DNA of 10,691 bases from Stenotrophomonas maltophilia (GCA_002386405.1 DGIP01000260.1:1-10691); one strand, 5' to 3'. Positions 1 to 8,503 are shown, counted from the first letter of the stretch. Notes: generated from the letters alone by a model not told the origin. Made by a program: numbers and translations.

Positions 1-923
1 CGACGCTCGGACAGCTTCTGGTTGTACTCGTCGGTGCCCTTCGAGTCGGTGTGACCAGCGACTTCAACCTTCAGATCCGGGTAACGGCTCAGGATCTGGG
101 TGGCTTCAGACAGGATCGCCACGGCGTCCGGACGCAGGTTCGACTTGTCGAAGTCGAAGTTCACGCCCTTCAGGTCGATGGAGACCGGCACCGGGCAACC
201 GTCCGGACCGATGGTCTGACCCGGCTGCGAATCCGGGCACTTGTCGTCGCAGTTGTTGACGCCGTCGCCGTCGTCATCCAGGTCTGCGCAGCTCGGGGCA
301 ACCGGCGGCGGGGCAACAACCGGGGCAGCCGGCGGCGGGCCCAGCGGGATCACGACGCCGACCGAGGCCAGCACGTCGCCGAACCAGCTCTCGTCCGGAG
401 CAGCAACGCTCTTGTCGTCGAAGTCACCGCGGTAGGCCACTTCGGCGCGGACTGCAACGCGCTTGTCGAAGGTGGTCTGCAGGCCGACGCCGACCTTGGC
501 GGCGAAGTTGCCGTCCTTGCGCTCACCCGGGCTGTCGGGCGACGGGAAGTTGTTGTATTCCTCTTCCGACTTCTGGTAGCCCAGGCCCATCAGCAGGTAC
601 GGGTTCCAGCCACGGCCTTCGGAGATGAAGTGGCGACGCAGGTCGATCGAGGCGCCGTACTGGCTCCAGTTCAGGTCCTGGTTGTCGTCGAAGTTCGGGT
701 TCTGGTAGTTCAGCTCACCGTCCAGCGACCAGTTGGGGCTGATGAACTTGCCGAGGCCCAGGGTAACGAACGGAGCGTCGTTGGTCAGACGGTCGCTATC
801 CTGGAAGTTGAAGCCGGCCGAACCGGTCAGGTACCAGCGGTCATCGAAAGACGACTGCGCGGAGGCTGCCTGGGCGAACGCCAGGCCGCCCAGCAGCGCG
901 GCAGTGAGGATCTTCTTGTTCAT
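1..923 (-). CDS. ompA: OmpA-family outer-membrane protein (5' part; 3' end lies beyond the window)
   Basis: Major-porin-type protein that ties the outer membrane to peptidoglycan. The 307 visible codons show a Sec signal peptide (MNKK, then a hydrophobic stretch, probable cleavage after ASA at residue 22) and an aromatic-rich beta-barrel domain at about 23-193. A Pro/Val/Ala hinge follows at about 195-210, then an Asp-rich thrombospondin-type-3-like linker at 211-244 with four cysteines (212, 225, 229, 243). The OmpA peptidoglycan-binding domain begins at about residue 248 (VNFDFDKSNLRPDA). It contains the GHTDSKGTDEYNQKLSER motif, whose Asp293 would bind diaminopimelate; the partner Arg falls at or just past the edge. 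The ATG at 921-923 is chosen because AGGAG lies 9 bases upstream (933-937) and it gives a clean signal peptide. The gene is divergent from the quinone oxidoreductase gene. The family assignment is firm; the symbol is by family only, since Xanthomonadaceae carry several OmpA paralogues. About 50-60 C-terminal residues are missing if the length is typical. Confidence 0.93.
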   Translation of the reverse strand, partial: MNKKILTAALLGGLAFAQAASAQSSFDDRWYLTGSAGFNFQDSDRLTNDAPFVTLGLGKFISPNWSLDGELNYQNPNFDDNQDLNWSQYGASIDLRRHFISEGRGWNPYLLMGLGYQKSEEEYNNFPSPDSPGERKDGNFAAKVGVGLQTTFDKRVAVRAEVAYRGDFDDKSVAAPDESWFGDVLASVGVVIPLGPPPAAPVVAPPPVAPSCADLDDDGDGVNNCDDKCPDSQPGQTIGPDGCPVPVSIDLKGVNFDFDKSNLRPDAVAILSEATQILSRYPDLKVEVAGHTDSKGTDEYNQKLSER

Positions 924-1024
924 GTAATACAGCTCCTATTTCGGGGGTATGAAACCGGTAGAGGCATGGGCCAGCACTACTGCGTCGTTTAAGACTGCCG
1001 ATTCAGCACGCCACCGCCGCGAAC

Positions 1025-1055
1025 ATTATGCTCAGGGGAGTGAAGGCGATGTTAA
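1025..1055 (-). promoter_or_regulatory. Candidate sigma-70 promoter for the ompA-like gene
   Basis: On the minus strand TTAACA (1055 to 1050) and CATAAT (1030 to 1025) each match the -35 and -10 consensus at 5 of 6 positions, separated by 19 bases, which is long. A start near 1018 would give a leader of about 95 bases. That is plausible for an ompA-type gene, whose long leaders often control mRNA stability. This is inferred from sequence alone. The rest of the 924-1294 spacer has no other feature I can support. Confidence 0.35.
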
Positions 1056-1202
1056 CGGTCACGTAACATGTGAAATCAGCGACCAGACCTCCACCGGGTC
1101 CAGCTGGTGGCACCCTATACAGGTTGGTGAACTTCCGCAAGACCCAACAATGACAAGGGTTTTCGGCACTTTCCCAGAGTTTTCAAGGGTCCGCCACAGT
1201 AT

Positions 1203-1232
1203 TTGATGCAGTTTGTCGCAGGGCAGTTATTC
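1203..1232 (+). promoter_or_regulatory. Weak candidate promoter for the quinone oxidoreductase gene
   Basis: TTGATG (1203-1208) and TTATTC (1227-1232) are separated by 18 bases and lie about 60 bases ahead of the chosen start at 1295. Both boxes match the sigma-70 consensus only partly. Recorded because it is the best match in the spacer on this strand. Confidence 0.2.
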
Positions 1233-1294
1233 AGCTGCAGAACAGGTTCAAAAGCGACCTTATGATGAAGGTGTTCACCTCCACGGGAGCCGCC

Positions 1295-2320
1295 ATGAAA
1301 GCCGTAGGCCTCACGCACTACCTGCCCATCGACGATCCGGATGCACTGCGTGATCTGCAGGTTCCTGAACCCGGCGCGCCCCAGGGAACCGACCTGCTGG
1401 TGCGCGTACAGGCCGTTTCCGTCAACCCGGTCGACACCAAGCAACGCGTACCCCGCGCGGGCGAAGTGTCGCCGCCGCGCATCCTCGGTTATGACGCTTC
1501 CGGCACTGTCGAAGCGGTGGGGCCACAGGTCACTGCATTCGCGCCTGGCGACGAGGTGTATTACGCCGGCGACGTGACGCGACCGGGCAGCAACGCGCAA
1601 TGGCAATGGGTGGATGAACGCCTGGTGGGACGCAAGCCGACCACGCTGGATTTCGCCGAAGCCGCAGCGCTGCCACTGACCGTGTTGACCGCATGGGAAC
1701 TGCTGTTCGAGCGCATGCCGCTGCATTTCGATGATCGCCGCCACGTTGGCCAGACCCTGCTGGTCATCGGCGGTGCAGGCGGCGTGGGTTCCATCGCGAT
1801 TCAACTGGCACGCCATGCCGGTTTCACCGTGGTGGCCACCGCGTCGCGTGAAGACTCGGCCGAATGGTGTCGCCGGATGGGCGCCGACCACGTGGTGGAT
1901 CACCGCCAACCGTTGCCCGCACAGCTGCAGGCGCTGGGCATCGCGCAGGTGGAGGTGGCCCTGAACCTGGCCGACACCGACCACTACTGGGAAGTACTGG
2001 GCGAACTGCTGGCACCGCAGGGGCATGTCGGCCTGATCGTGGAACCGCGTGGCCCGCTGCGCATCGGCGATCCCTACAAGGCCAAGTGCATCGGCATCCA
2101 TTGGGAGTTCATGTTCGCCCGCTCGCGATTCCAGACCGCGGACATGGTGGAACAGCACCGCATCCTCAGCCGGGTGGCCAGCCTGGTCGACGCCGGCGAA
2201 CTGCGCAGCACCGCGCACACCTCGCTGGGCAGCATCAATGCGGCCAACCTGCGTGAAGCCCATCGCCTGCTGGAAGGCGGAGGTGTCACGGGGAAACTGG
2301 TGCTGTCCGGCTGGGAGTGA
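1295..2320 (+). CDS. Zinc-type alcohol dehydrogenase-like / quinone oxidoreductase (MDR superfamily)
   Basis: A 341-residue cytosolic NAD(P)H-dependent oxidoreductase of the medium-chain dehydrogenase/reductase superfamily. It is closest to the 'zinc-binding alcohol dehydrogenase family' subgroup whose members begin MKAVG and act on quinones or other small carbonyls; the substrate cannot be read from sequence. The N-terminal GroES-like domain spans about 1-130, with VNPVDTKQR at 43-51 and GYDASGTVEAVG at 65-76. The Rossmann domain carries the glycine motif GGAGGVGS at 159-166. I see no cluster of structural zinc cysteines, so it is probably zinc-independent despite the family name. An in-frame ATG at 1262 would add 11 residues, but the ATG at 1295 has GGGAG at 1285-1289 five bases upstream and matches the usual family N-terminus. 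The gene is divergent from the ompA-like gene and followed at once by a GC-rich hairpin. Confidence 0.9.
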   Translation: MKAVGLTHYLPIDDPDALRDLQVPEPGAPQGTDLLVRVQAVSVNPVDTKQRVPRAGEVSPPRILGYDASGTVEAVGPQVTAFAPGDEVYYAGDVTRPGSNAQWQWVDERLVGRKPTTLDFAEAAALPLTVLTAWELLFERMPLHFDDRRHVGQTLLVIGGAGGVGSIAIQLARHAGFTVVATASREDSAEWCRRMGADHVVDHRQPLPAQLQALGIAQVEVALNLADTDHYWEVLGELLAPQGHVGLIVEPRGPLRIGDPYKAKCIGIHWEFMFARSRFQTADMVEQHRILSRVASLVDAGELRSTAHTSLGSINAANLREAHRLLEGGGVTGKLVLSGWE

Positions 2321-2353
2321 GCGATGGCGCGCGCCGTGTGCGCGCGCTTTCGC
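2321..2353 (+). terminator. GC-rich hairpin directly after the quinone oxidoreductase stop codon
   Basis: GCGCGCG (2327-2333) pairs with CGCGCGC (2341-2347) around a 7-base loop. GCGA (2321-2324) and TCGC (2350-2353) extend the stem after a two-base mismatch. It starts on the first base after the stop. Only TTT follows the inner stem and there is no real U-tract, so it may be a weak intrinsic terminator or an mRNA 3'-end stabiliser. Confidence 0.4.
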
Positions 2354-2420
2354 ATGCATCTGTATCTGTTGGCGTGGCAGCGCGCGCCCTACAGTCAAAC
2401 GCCCTGTCGATGACACCGCC

Positions 2421-5127
<2,707 letters not shown>

Positions 5128-5135
5128 TTCAGGGA

Positions 5136-5160
5136 GGCACGACCAACGGTCGTGCCCTAC
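5136..5160 (-). repeat. REP (SMAG-type, GTAG-headed) palindrome, first of an opposed pair
   Basis: Read on the minus strand, the GTAG head (5160-5157) is followed by a perfect 9-bp stem, GGCACGACC and GGTCGTGCC, with a GTT loop. GTAG followed by a short hairpin is the layout of Stenotrophomonas SMAG REP elements and related GTAG REPs mobilised by RAYT transposases (family knowledge, not searched). It begins 8 bases after the fadH stop, so it may also act as a transcript-end hairpin. Confidence 0.7.
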
Positions 5161-5200
5161 CGCGTGCCCGCGCTGAACCGGTCGGCGACGCCGTTTCACG

Positions 5201-5226
5201 GTAGGTGACGACCGTTGGTCGTCACC
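5201..5226 (+). repeat. REP (SMAG-type, GTAG-headed) palindrome, second of an opposed pair
   Basis: The GTAG head (5201-5204) runs into a perfect 10-bp stem, GGTGACGACC (5204-5213) and GGTCGTCACC (5217-5226), with a GTT loop. It shares the core GACC-GTT-GGTC with the minus-strand copy, while the flanking stem bases differ in a compensated way. The two GTAG heads face each other across 40 bases. That is a common dimer arrangement for mobile REP units. Confidence 0.7.
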
Positions 5227-5487
5227 TGAATGGGCGAAAATGGCCCCCATCGGAACCTGAATGTCAAGCCTTTCGGTTCAGGATGCGTTGCGAAATCCCC
5301 CCCTATCGTGCGCCAACTTTCCCGCTCACCACCCAGTTCGAGTGAGCGCGCGGCCCCCACGTCTTTCGGGTGCCGCTCCCGGGCGGCCCCGATGGCCGCC
5401 TCCCCATGACGCCAAGTCGTACACCCCCGCCCCATCCCGTTGATCGGATGGACAGCCAGGTGCGGCCCATACGGAGCAAGGAGATTT
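5227..5487. other. Non-coding spacer with small inverted and direct repeats
   Basis: No believable gene is seen between the REP pair and the hydrolase gene. Structures visible are: a 9-base direct repeat ACCTGAATG at 5224-5232 and 5255-5263; CCTGAA/TTCAGG at 5256-5261 and 5277-5282, overlapping GAACC/GGTTC; CGCTCAC-N12-GTGAGCG at 5323-5348; and GGCGGCC-CCGAT-GGCCGCC at 5382-5400. No promoter close to consensus is recognisable, so how the next gene is transcribed is unclear. Confidence 0.5.
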
Positions 5488-5946
5488 ATGAAACTGGCCT
5501 GGATTCTCTGGCTGTCGCAGTTGTTGCCCCAGCCGGCCGCCGATTCGCTGTGCTTGAGCACGACCGTCTACCTCGAAGCGCGTGACCAGACCCTGCGCGG
5601 CCAGCAAGCCGTTGCGGAAGTGGCGCTTCGCCGCCTGGACAGCGGGCTGTGGGGCGATTCGATGTGCAAGGTGGTCACCGCACGCAAGCAGTTCGCACCG
5701 ACCATCGTGGCGCCGGGCACCCAGCTGGGCAACACCGATGCCTGGGAAGAAGCCATGACCGTGGCCTTCGATGCCGAGCGCAACTGGGCGCTGCCGGAAG
5801 GCGAGCGCAAGGAAATCGTGCCCGGTGCCAGCCACTTCGCCGCGCTGTCCATCGCCAGCCCGAGCTGGCGCAACGCCTACCAGGTGGCCACCATCGGCGA
5901 CCACACGTTCTATCGCGTGCAGAAACTCAAGCCACGCGCGTCGTAA
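5488..5946 (+). CDS. Exported SleB-like cell-wall hydrolase (Hydrolase_2 family)
   Basis: A 152-residue protein related to the catalytic domain of the spore-cortex lytic enzyme SleB. This family cleaves peptidoglycan as a lytic transglycosylase or amidase; Gram-negative members are thought to act in the periplasm. A short signal peptide is likely (MKLAWILWLSQLL, cleavage near residues 18-20). The signature TTVYLEARDQ at 25-34 contains the presumed catalytic Glu30. Next come GQQAVAEVALRR (39-50) and KQFAP (67-71), and then GASHFAAL (113-120) and GDHTFYR near the end. Cys22 and Cys60 could form a periplasmic disulfide. The protein is only the catalytic core, with no separate peptidoglycan-binding domain. 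The start is supported by AAGGAG (5478-5483) four bases before the ATG. The GST gene follows 89 bases on but has its own promoter. The family is fairly sure; the bond cleaved is not known. Confidence 0.82.
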   Translation: MKLAWILWLSQLLPQPAADSLCLSTTVYLEARDQTLRGQQAVAEVALRRLDSGLWGDSMCKVVTARKQFAPTIVAPGTQLGNTDAWEEAMTVAFDAERNWALPEGERKEIVPGASHFAALSIASPSWRNAYQVATIGDHTFYRVQKLKPRAS

Positions 5947-5958
5947 CGATCTGTTACG
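5942..5958. promoter_or_regulatory. Perfect inverted repeat ahead of the GST promoter
   Basis: CGTAAC (5942-5947), GATCT and GTTACG (5953-5958) form an exact 6-bp dyad that includes the hydrolase stop codon and ends 9 bases before the -35 box of the GST promoter. The size and position suit a dimeric regulator; a short mRNA hairpin is the alternative. No regulator gene lies nearby. Confidence 0.3.
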
Positions 5959-5967
5959 GCCATACCG

Positions 5968-5996
5968 TTGAGGATGCGGGGCCGGCTCTGGAATAG
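5968..5996 (+). promoter_or_regulatory. Candidate sigma-70 promoter for the GST gene
   Basis: TTGAGG (5968-5973) and GAATAG (5991-5996) are separated by the ideal 17 bases. Transcription would start near 6003, giving a leader of about 33 bases with GGAG at 6026-6029. This is the best promoter match in the window, judged by eye. Confidence 0.5.
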
Positions 5997-6035
5997 TGGG
6001 CCGCTTACCTTTCCTGCATCCCGACGGAGTTCCCC

Positions 6036-6647
6036 ATGAAGCTGTACAGCAAGCCCGGTGCCTGCTCCACCGCCGACCACATCGCCCTGCAGTGGACCGG
6101 CCAGCCGTTCGAGGTGGAACTGCTCGACAAGGACACCCTGAAGGCCCCGGCCTATCTTGCGATCAATCCGGCCGGCTCGGTGCCGACCATCGTCGACGGC
6201 AGCTTCGTGCTGACCCAGAACGCGGCCATCATGGGCTACATCGCCGACAGCTACCCGCAGGCCGGCCTGGGCGGCGACGGCAGCCCTCAGCAGCGCGCTG
6301 AAGCCAACCGCTGGCTGGCCTTCGTCAATTCGGACGTGCACCCGGCGTTCTCGCCGCTGTTCGCACCGGCCAAGTTCATCGCCGATGACAGCCAGTACGA
6401 CGCGATCCGCGACGCCGCCCGCAAGCGCCTGCGCGGCCTGTTCGAGACCGCCAACCGCCAGCTTGCCGACAAGCCCTGGCTGGCCGGCTTCCGCAGCTAT
6501 GCCGACGCGTACTTCTACATCACCCTGCGCTGGGCGGCCGGCGCCAAGGTCGACCTGGCCGGCCTGGACAACCTCGCTGCGTTCAAGACCCGGATGGAAG
6601 CCGACACCGGCGTGCAGGCCGCGCTGAAGGCCGAAGGCCTGCAATAA
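6036..6647 (+). CDS. Glutathione S-transferase, beta-class
   Basis: A 203-residue cytosolic dimeric enzyme that conjugates or reduces substrates with glutathione. It resembles the E. coli Gst protein along its whole length. The thioredoxin-like N-terminal domain (about 1-78) opens MKLYSKPGACSTADHIAL, placing the beta-class Cys10 as expected. The cis-proline motif is SVP at 48-50. The all-helical domain follows, with VHPAFSPLF at 101-109 (His102, equivalent to the second active-site residue of beta-class enzymes) and ADAYFYITLRWA as the conserved hydrophobic-staple helix. One oddity is that the usual Glu-Ser/Gly before the A-I of the glutathione-binding motif reads Gln61-Asn62 (LTQNAAIMGYIAD). 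The start is supported by GGAG six bases upstream. The gene is convergent with the SUFU gene, with only 18 bases between stops. Substrate unknown. Confidence 0.92.
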   Translation: MKLYSKPGACSTADHIALQWTGQPFEVELLDKDTLKAPAYLAINPAGSVPTIVDGSFVLTQNAAIMGYIADSYPQAGLGGDGSPQQRAEANRWLAFVNSDVHPAFSPLFAPAKFIADDSQYDAIRDAARKRLRGLFETANRQLADKPWLAGFRSYADAYFYITLRWAAGAKVDLAGLDNLAAFKTRMEADTGVQAALKAEGLQ

Positions 6648-6654
6648 GCAACCC

Positions 6655-6684
6655 GGTGCGCGCGATCAGCCGATCTCGCGCACC
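6655..6684. terminator. Shared hairpin between convergent GST and SUFU genes
   Basis: GGTGCGCG (6655-6662) pairs with CGCGCACC (6677-6684). Inside it, after one mismatch, GATC (6664-6667) pairs with GATC (6672-6675) around an AGCC loop. The structure contains the stop and last codons of the SUFU gene. Read on the minus strand it is followed by a moderately T-rich stretch; on the plus strand there is no T-run. It is probably a bidirectional terminator, intrinsic efficiency uncertain. Confidence 0.55.
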
Positions 6685-7709
6685 ACGTTGTCCTGCGCAT
6701 CGCGCAGCGTGGTCGGCACCACCTCCACCACCAGCGCCGTCCCCGGTACCGGGTAGCGCCCGCGCTCCGGACGCACCTGCTGCTCCAGCGCGTCCAGGCC
6801 CTGCGCACTCAGCGTGCAGCGCATGCCCTCCCCGTCCTTGGCGACGGCATCGCGGTCACCGGGCGCGAACTCCCATTCGTGTTTGCGGCTGACGATGGTC
6901 AACGGGTTGCCATGGCGCAGGCGCAGCGGCAGCAGGTCAAGCACATTGGGCACCTGGCCGGCACCCAGCACCAGCACGACCTGGTCGCCTTCTTCGCGCC
7001 AGTCCAGGGTCTCCACGAACAGGACGGCGGTACTGGACCCTTCGCGCTCGCTGCCTTCCTGCAGCTGCCGCACCAGCGCCGGATCATCCAGCAGGCTGGC
7101 ACGGTGCAGATCGGTGACCCACAGCGGCATGCGCGGCGCCAATGCCTGCAGTACCCCATCGGTCGACCAGCGCTTGATCGCCGCCATCTCGTCGTCGCTC
7201 AGCCCGATCACCTGCAGGAACGCCAGTCCGCCATTGGGCGTGTCCCGCGCGGGCAGCTGCGGATCCGGCATGAACGCCAGGTGGCGCAGGCAGGTATCGG
7301 TGTCCAGCGCGATCGGCCCATTGGCATCCATGTGGTGCCCGGCTTCGAACGCATTGCCACTGCCGAACACATAGCGCGCCAGGTTCTGCAGCAGGTTCAT
7401 CGGCCAGCTCGGCGGGTTTTCTTCGCCGGGCTCCGCCGCCAGGCGGAAGGTCAGCTCGAACCCGAAGCCGCTGCTGTCGGTGTCATCGCTCTGTTTGTCG
7501 TACAGCTCGGAAAAGCCGTAGGTCACGTAGTGCCAGTGCGGGCGCGGCAGCGCGGCGCGGTACACGCTGATGCCATCGAGCGGATCGCGGCCGCCCAGCG
7601 TATATGGCAGCGCCGTGCCGTAATGGCGCGGCTCCTGGCCGGGATACAGCGCGGCCAGGGCCGCGTTGATCGCGTCCCAGCCCGGTGTACCGTTGTCCTG
7701 TTCGTCCAC
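6666..7709 (-). CDS. Suppressor-of-fused (SUFU) domain protein
   Basis: A 347-residue soluble protein of the SUFU superfamily. The N-terminal SUFU domain (about 8-210) has GWDAINAAL at 10-18 and TALPYTLGGRDPLDGISVY at 32-50. It continues with HWHYVTYGFSELY at 58-70, GFGFELTFRL at 81-90 and PPSWPMNLLQNLARYV at 99-114. A C-terminal half follows that is less familiar. No signal peptide or membrane segment is seen. Bacterial members are poorly characterised; comparative work on polymorphic toxin systems treats many as immunity proteins, but no toxin gene is seen here. The GTG start at 7709 is chosen because AGGAG lies six bases upstream (7716-7720). In-frame ATG (7751) and GTG (7754) codons would add 14-15 residues but lack a well-placed ribosome site. 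It is the second gene after the 164-residue protein, 66 bases apart. The family is confident; the role is unknown. Confidence 0.85.
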   Translation of the reverse strand: MDEQDNGTPGWDAINAALAALYPGQEPRHYGTALPYTLGGRDPLDGISVYRAALPRPHWHYVTYGFSELYDKQSDDTDSSGFGFELTFRLAAEPGEENPPSWPMNLLQNLARYVFGSGNAFEAGHHMDANGPIALDTDTCLRHLAFMPDPQLPARDTPNGGLAFLQVIGLSDDEMAAIKRWSTDGVLQALAPRMPLWVTDLHRASLLDDPALVRQLQEGSEREGSSTAVLFVETLDWREEGDQVVLVLGAGQVPNVLDLLPLRLRHGNPLTIVSRKHEWEFAPGDRDAVAKDGEGMRCTLSAQGLDALEQQVRPERGRYPVPGTALVVEVVPTTLRDAQDNVVREIG

Positions 7710-7720
7710 GCGCTGCTCCT

Positions 7721-7739
7721 GGCGTCCCGGAAGGACGCC
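7721..7739 (-). other. Perfect hairpin abutting the SUFU ribosome-binding site
   Basis: GGCGTCC (7721-7727) and GGACGCC (7733-7739) form an exact 7-bp stem with a 5-base loop. It ends on the base next to the AGGAG ribosome site of the SUFU gene, in the 66-base gap after the upstream gene. It could tune translation of the second cistron or protect it from decay. If translation began at 7751, this stretch would be coding. Confidence 0.45.
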
Positions 7740-7775
7740 AATGTACGCCATCACCGCTGCGCCGTGCCGCTCCCG

Positions 7776-8270
7776 TCAGGCAGGCTGCGCATCGCTGTGC
7801 AGCAGCGCGCGCGTCTCCTCCAGCCAACGGTTGGCCAACGCGGGACTCTTGGCCTTGGACACGGCGGCGGCCATGTCCGGCCAGAGTTTTTCCAGGCTGG
7901 CCGCATCGGTGCAGCGCTCGATCTTGAGCTGCATGAAGTAGCCCTTCAGGCCAAGATGCCTGCGGACCGATTCGCTCATCCAGTCATACAGCTGCTTGTA
8001 CAGCACCGGGTCCTGTTCGCGACCGGAGGTGAGCGCACGCGGCGCGGCGGGCGCCAGCGCACCGCCGACCACTTCGATCAGGCCCATCTCCGCCAGCTGG
8101 GCCAGCGCGTCGTCCGGCGCGCGCAGCCCGGGCAACATCGCGGTCAATTCGTTGTCATCGCGCTGACCATCAACCATCAGCAGAATGGAGCGCAACCCCG
8201 GCACCAGCCGGCGCGCGCGGTCTTCGATTTCCTGACGGCCAGCCGCCGTCTTGGCATGGATGTACGCCAT
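7776..8270 (-). CDS. Unrecognised 164-residue protein, first gene of the SUFU unit
   Basis: I do not recognise a named family. The protein is soluble, with no signal peptide or membrane segment. Residues about 1-75 (MAYIHAKTAAGRQEIEDRARRL, then LRSILLMVDGQRDDNEL, then LAEMGLIEV) look like the helix-strand pattern of a small winged-helix-like module in which a 'LLxLVDGxR' strand recurs in Xanthomonadaceae and Burkholderiales hypotheticals. I recall this only loosely. After a Pro/Ala linker (about 72-82), residues 88-164 are mostly helical, with LYKQLYDWMSESVRRHLGL and a Leu/Ala-rich C-terminal helix. AGGGGGA lies just upstream of the ATG at 8268-8270. It precedes the SUFU gene by 66 bases and is probably co-transcribed. 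Codon pattern and GC match the neighbours, so it is likely a real gene of unknown function. Confidence 0.75.
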   Translation of the reverse strand: MAYIHAKTAAGRQEIEDRARRLVPGLRSILLMVDGQRDDNELTAMLPGLRAPDDALAQLAEMGLIEVVGGALAPAAPRALTSGREQDPVLYKQLYDWMSESVRRHLGLKGYFMQLKIERCTDAASLEKLWPDMAAAVSKAKSPALANRWLEETRALLHSDAQPA

Positions 8271-8365
8271 GTGTTCCCCCTGTTACCTGGTCCCCCTGCA
8301 CGCACGGCCCGGTGAAGACCGGAACCCGTGCGCCCCCTTGCGTTCGTCCAGACAGTGGCCCGGGC

Positions 8366-8392
8366 CGCGCACGCCATCCCCGGCGTGTCGCG
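8366..8392. other. Structured spacer hairpin between prpE and the SUFU unit
   Basis: CACGCC (8370-8375) pairs with GGCGTG (8382-8387) around ATCCCC, and CGCG (8366-8369) pairs with CGCG (8389-8392) across one bulged T. It lies in the 222-base gap between the prpE stop and the start of the 164-residue gene, both on the minus strand. It could end the prpE transcript or sit in the leader of the next unit. No promoter close to consensus stands out in this gap. Confidence 0.3.
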
Positions 8393-8486
8393 CATCGGGC
8401 CCACAACGATCACCCCGGCAGCTTAACCGAGGTCCCGCGCGGCGGGTAATGCACCGCAGCACGGGACACGGTCGCCGGGATCCGGG

Positions 8487-8503
8487 TGGGGCTTACCGCC
8501 CCA
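8487..8503. other. Small hairpin across the prpE stop codon
   Basis: TGGGGC (8487-8492) and GCCCCA (8498-8503) form an exact 6-bp stem with the prpE stop codon in the 5-base loop. No T-run follows on the minus strand, so it is not a classical intrinsic terminator. It may mark the mRNA 3' end. Confidence 0.3.

Noticed and set aside
51..992. Plus-strand open frame opposite the ompA-like gene
   Set aside because: The minus strand encodes a signal peptide, barrel, Cys-rich linker and OmpA C-terminal motif; the plus frame is Arg/Val/Ala-rich noise.
1059..1073. TCAC-N7-GTGA dyad upstream of the ompA-like gene as a CRP/Clp site
   Set aside because: The half-sites point the wrong way and the spacing differs from TGTGA-N6-TCACA.
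5262..5267. Perfect TTGACA on the minus strand
   Set aside because: No acceptable -10 box at 16-18 bases and no minus-strand gene downstream in a sensible position.
5261..5443. 60-codon plus-strand open frame in the spacer before the hydrolase gene
   Set aside because: Pro/Arg/Ser-rich, no ribosome site, no recognisable family, and it covers several inverted repeats.
6666..8270. Reading the SUFU pair as a toxin-immunity module
   Set aside because: The 164-residue partner shows no secretion signal, toxin fold or nuclease motif. Kept only as an open possibility.
6879..8315. 478-codon plus-strand open frame opposite the SUFU unit
   Set aside because: It lies antisense to recognisable SUFU motifs; its Arg/Gln/His-rich composition is that of a shadow frame.
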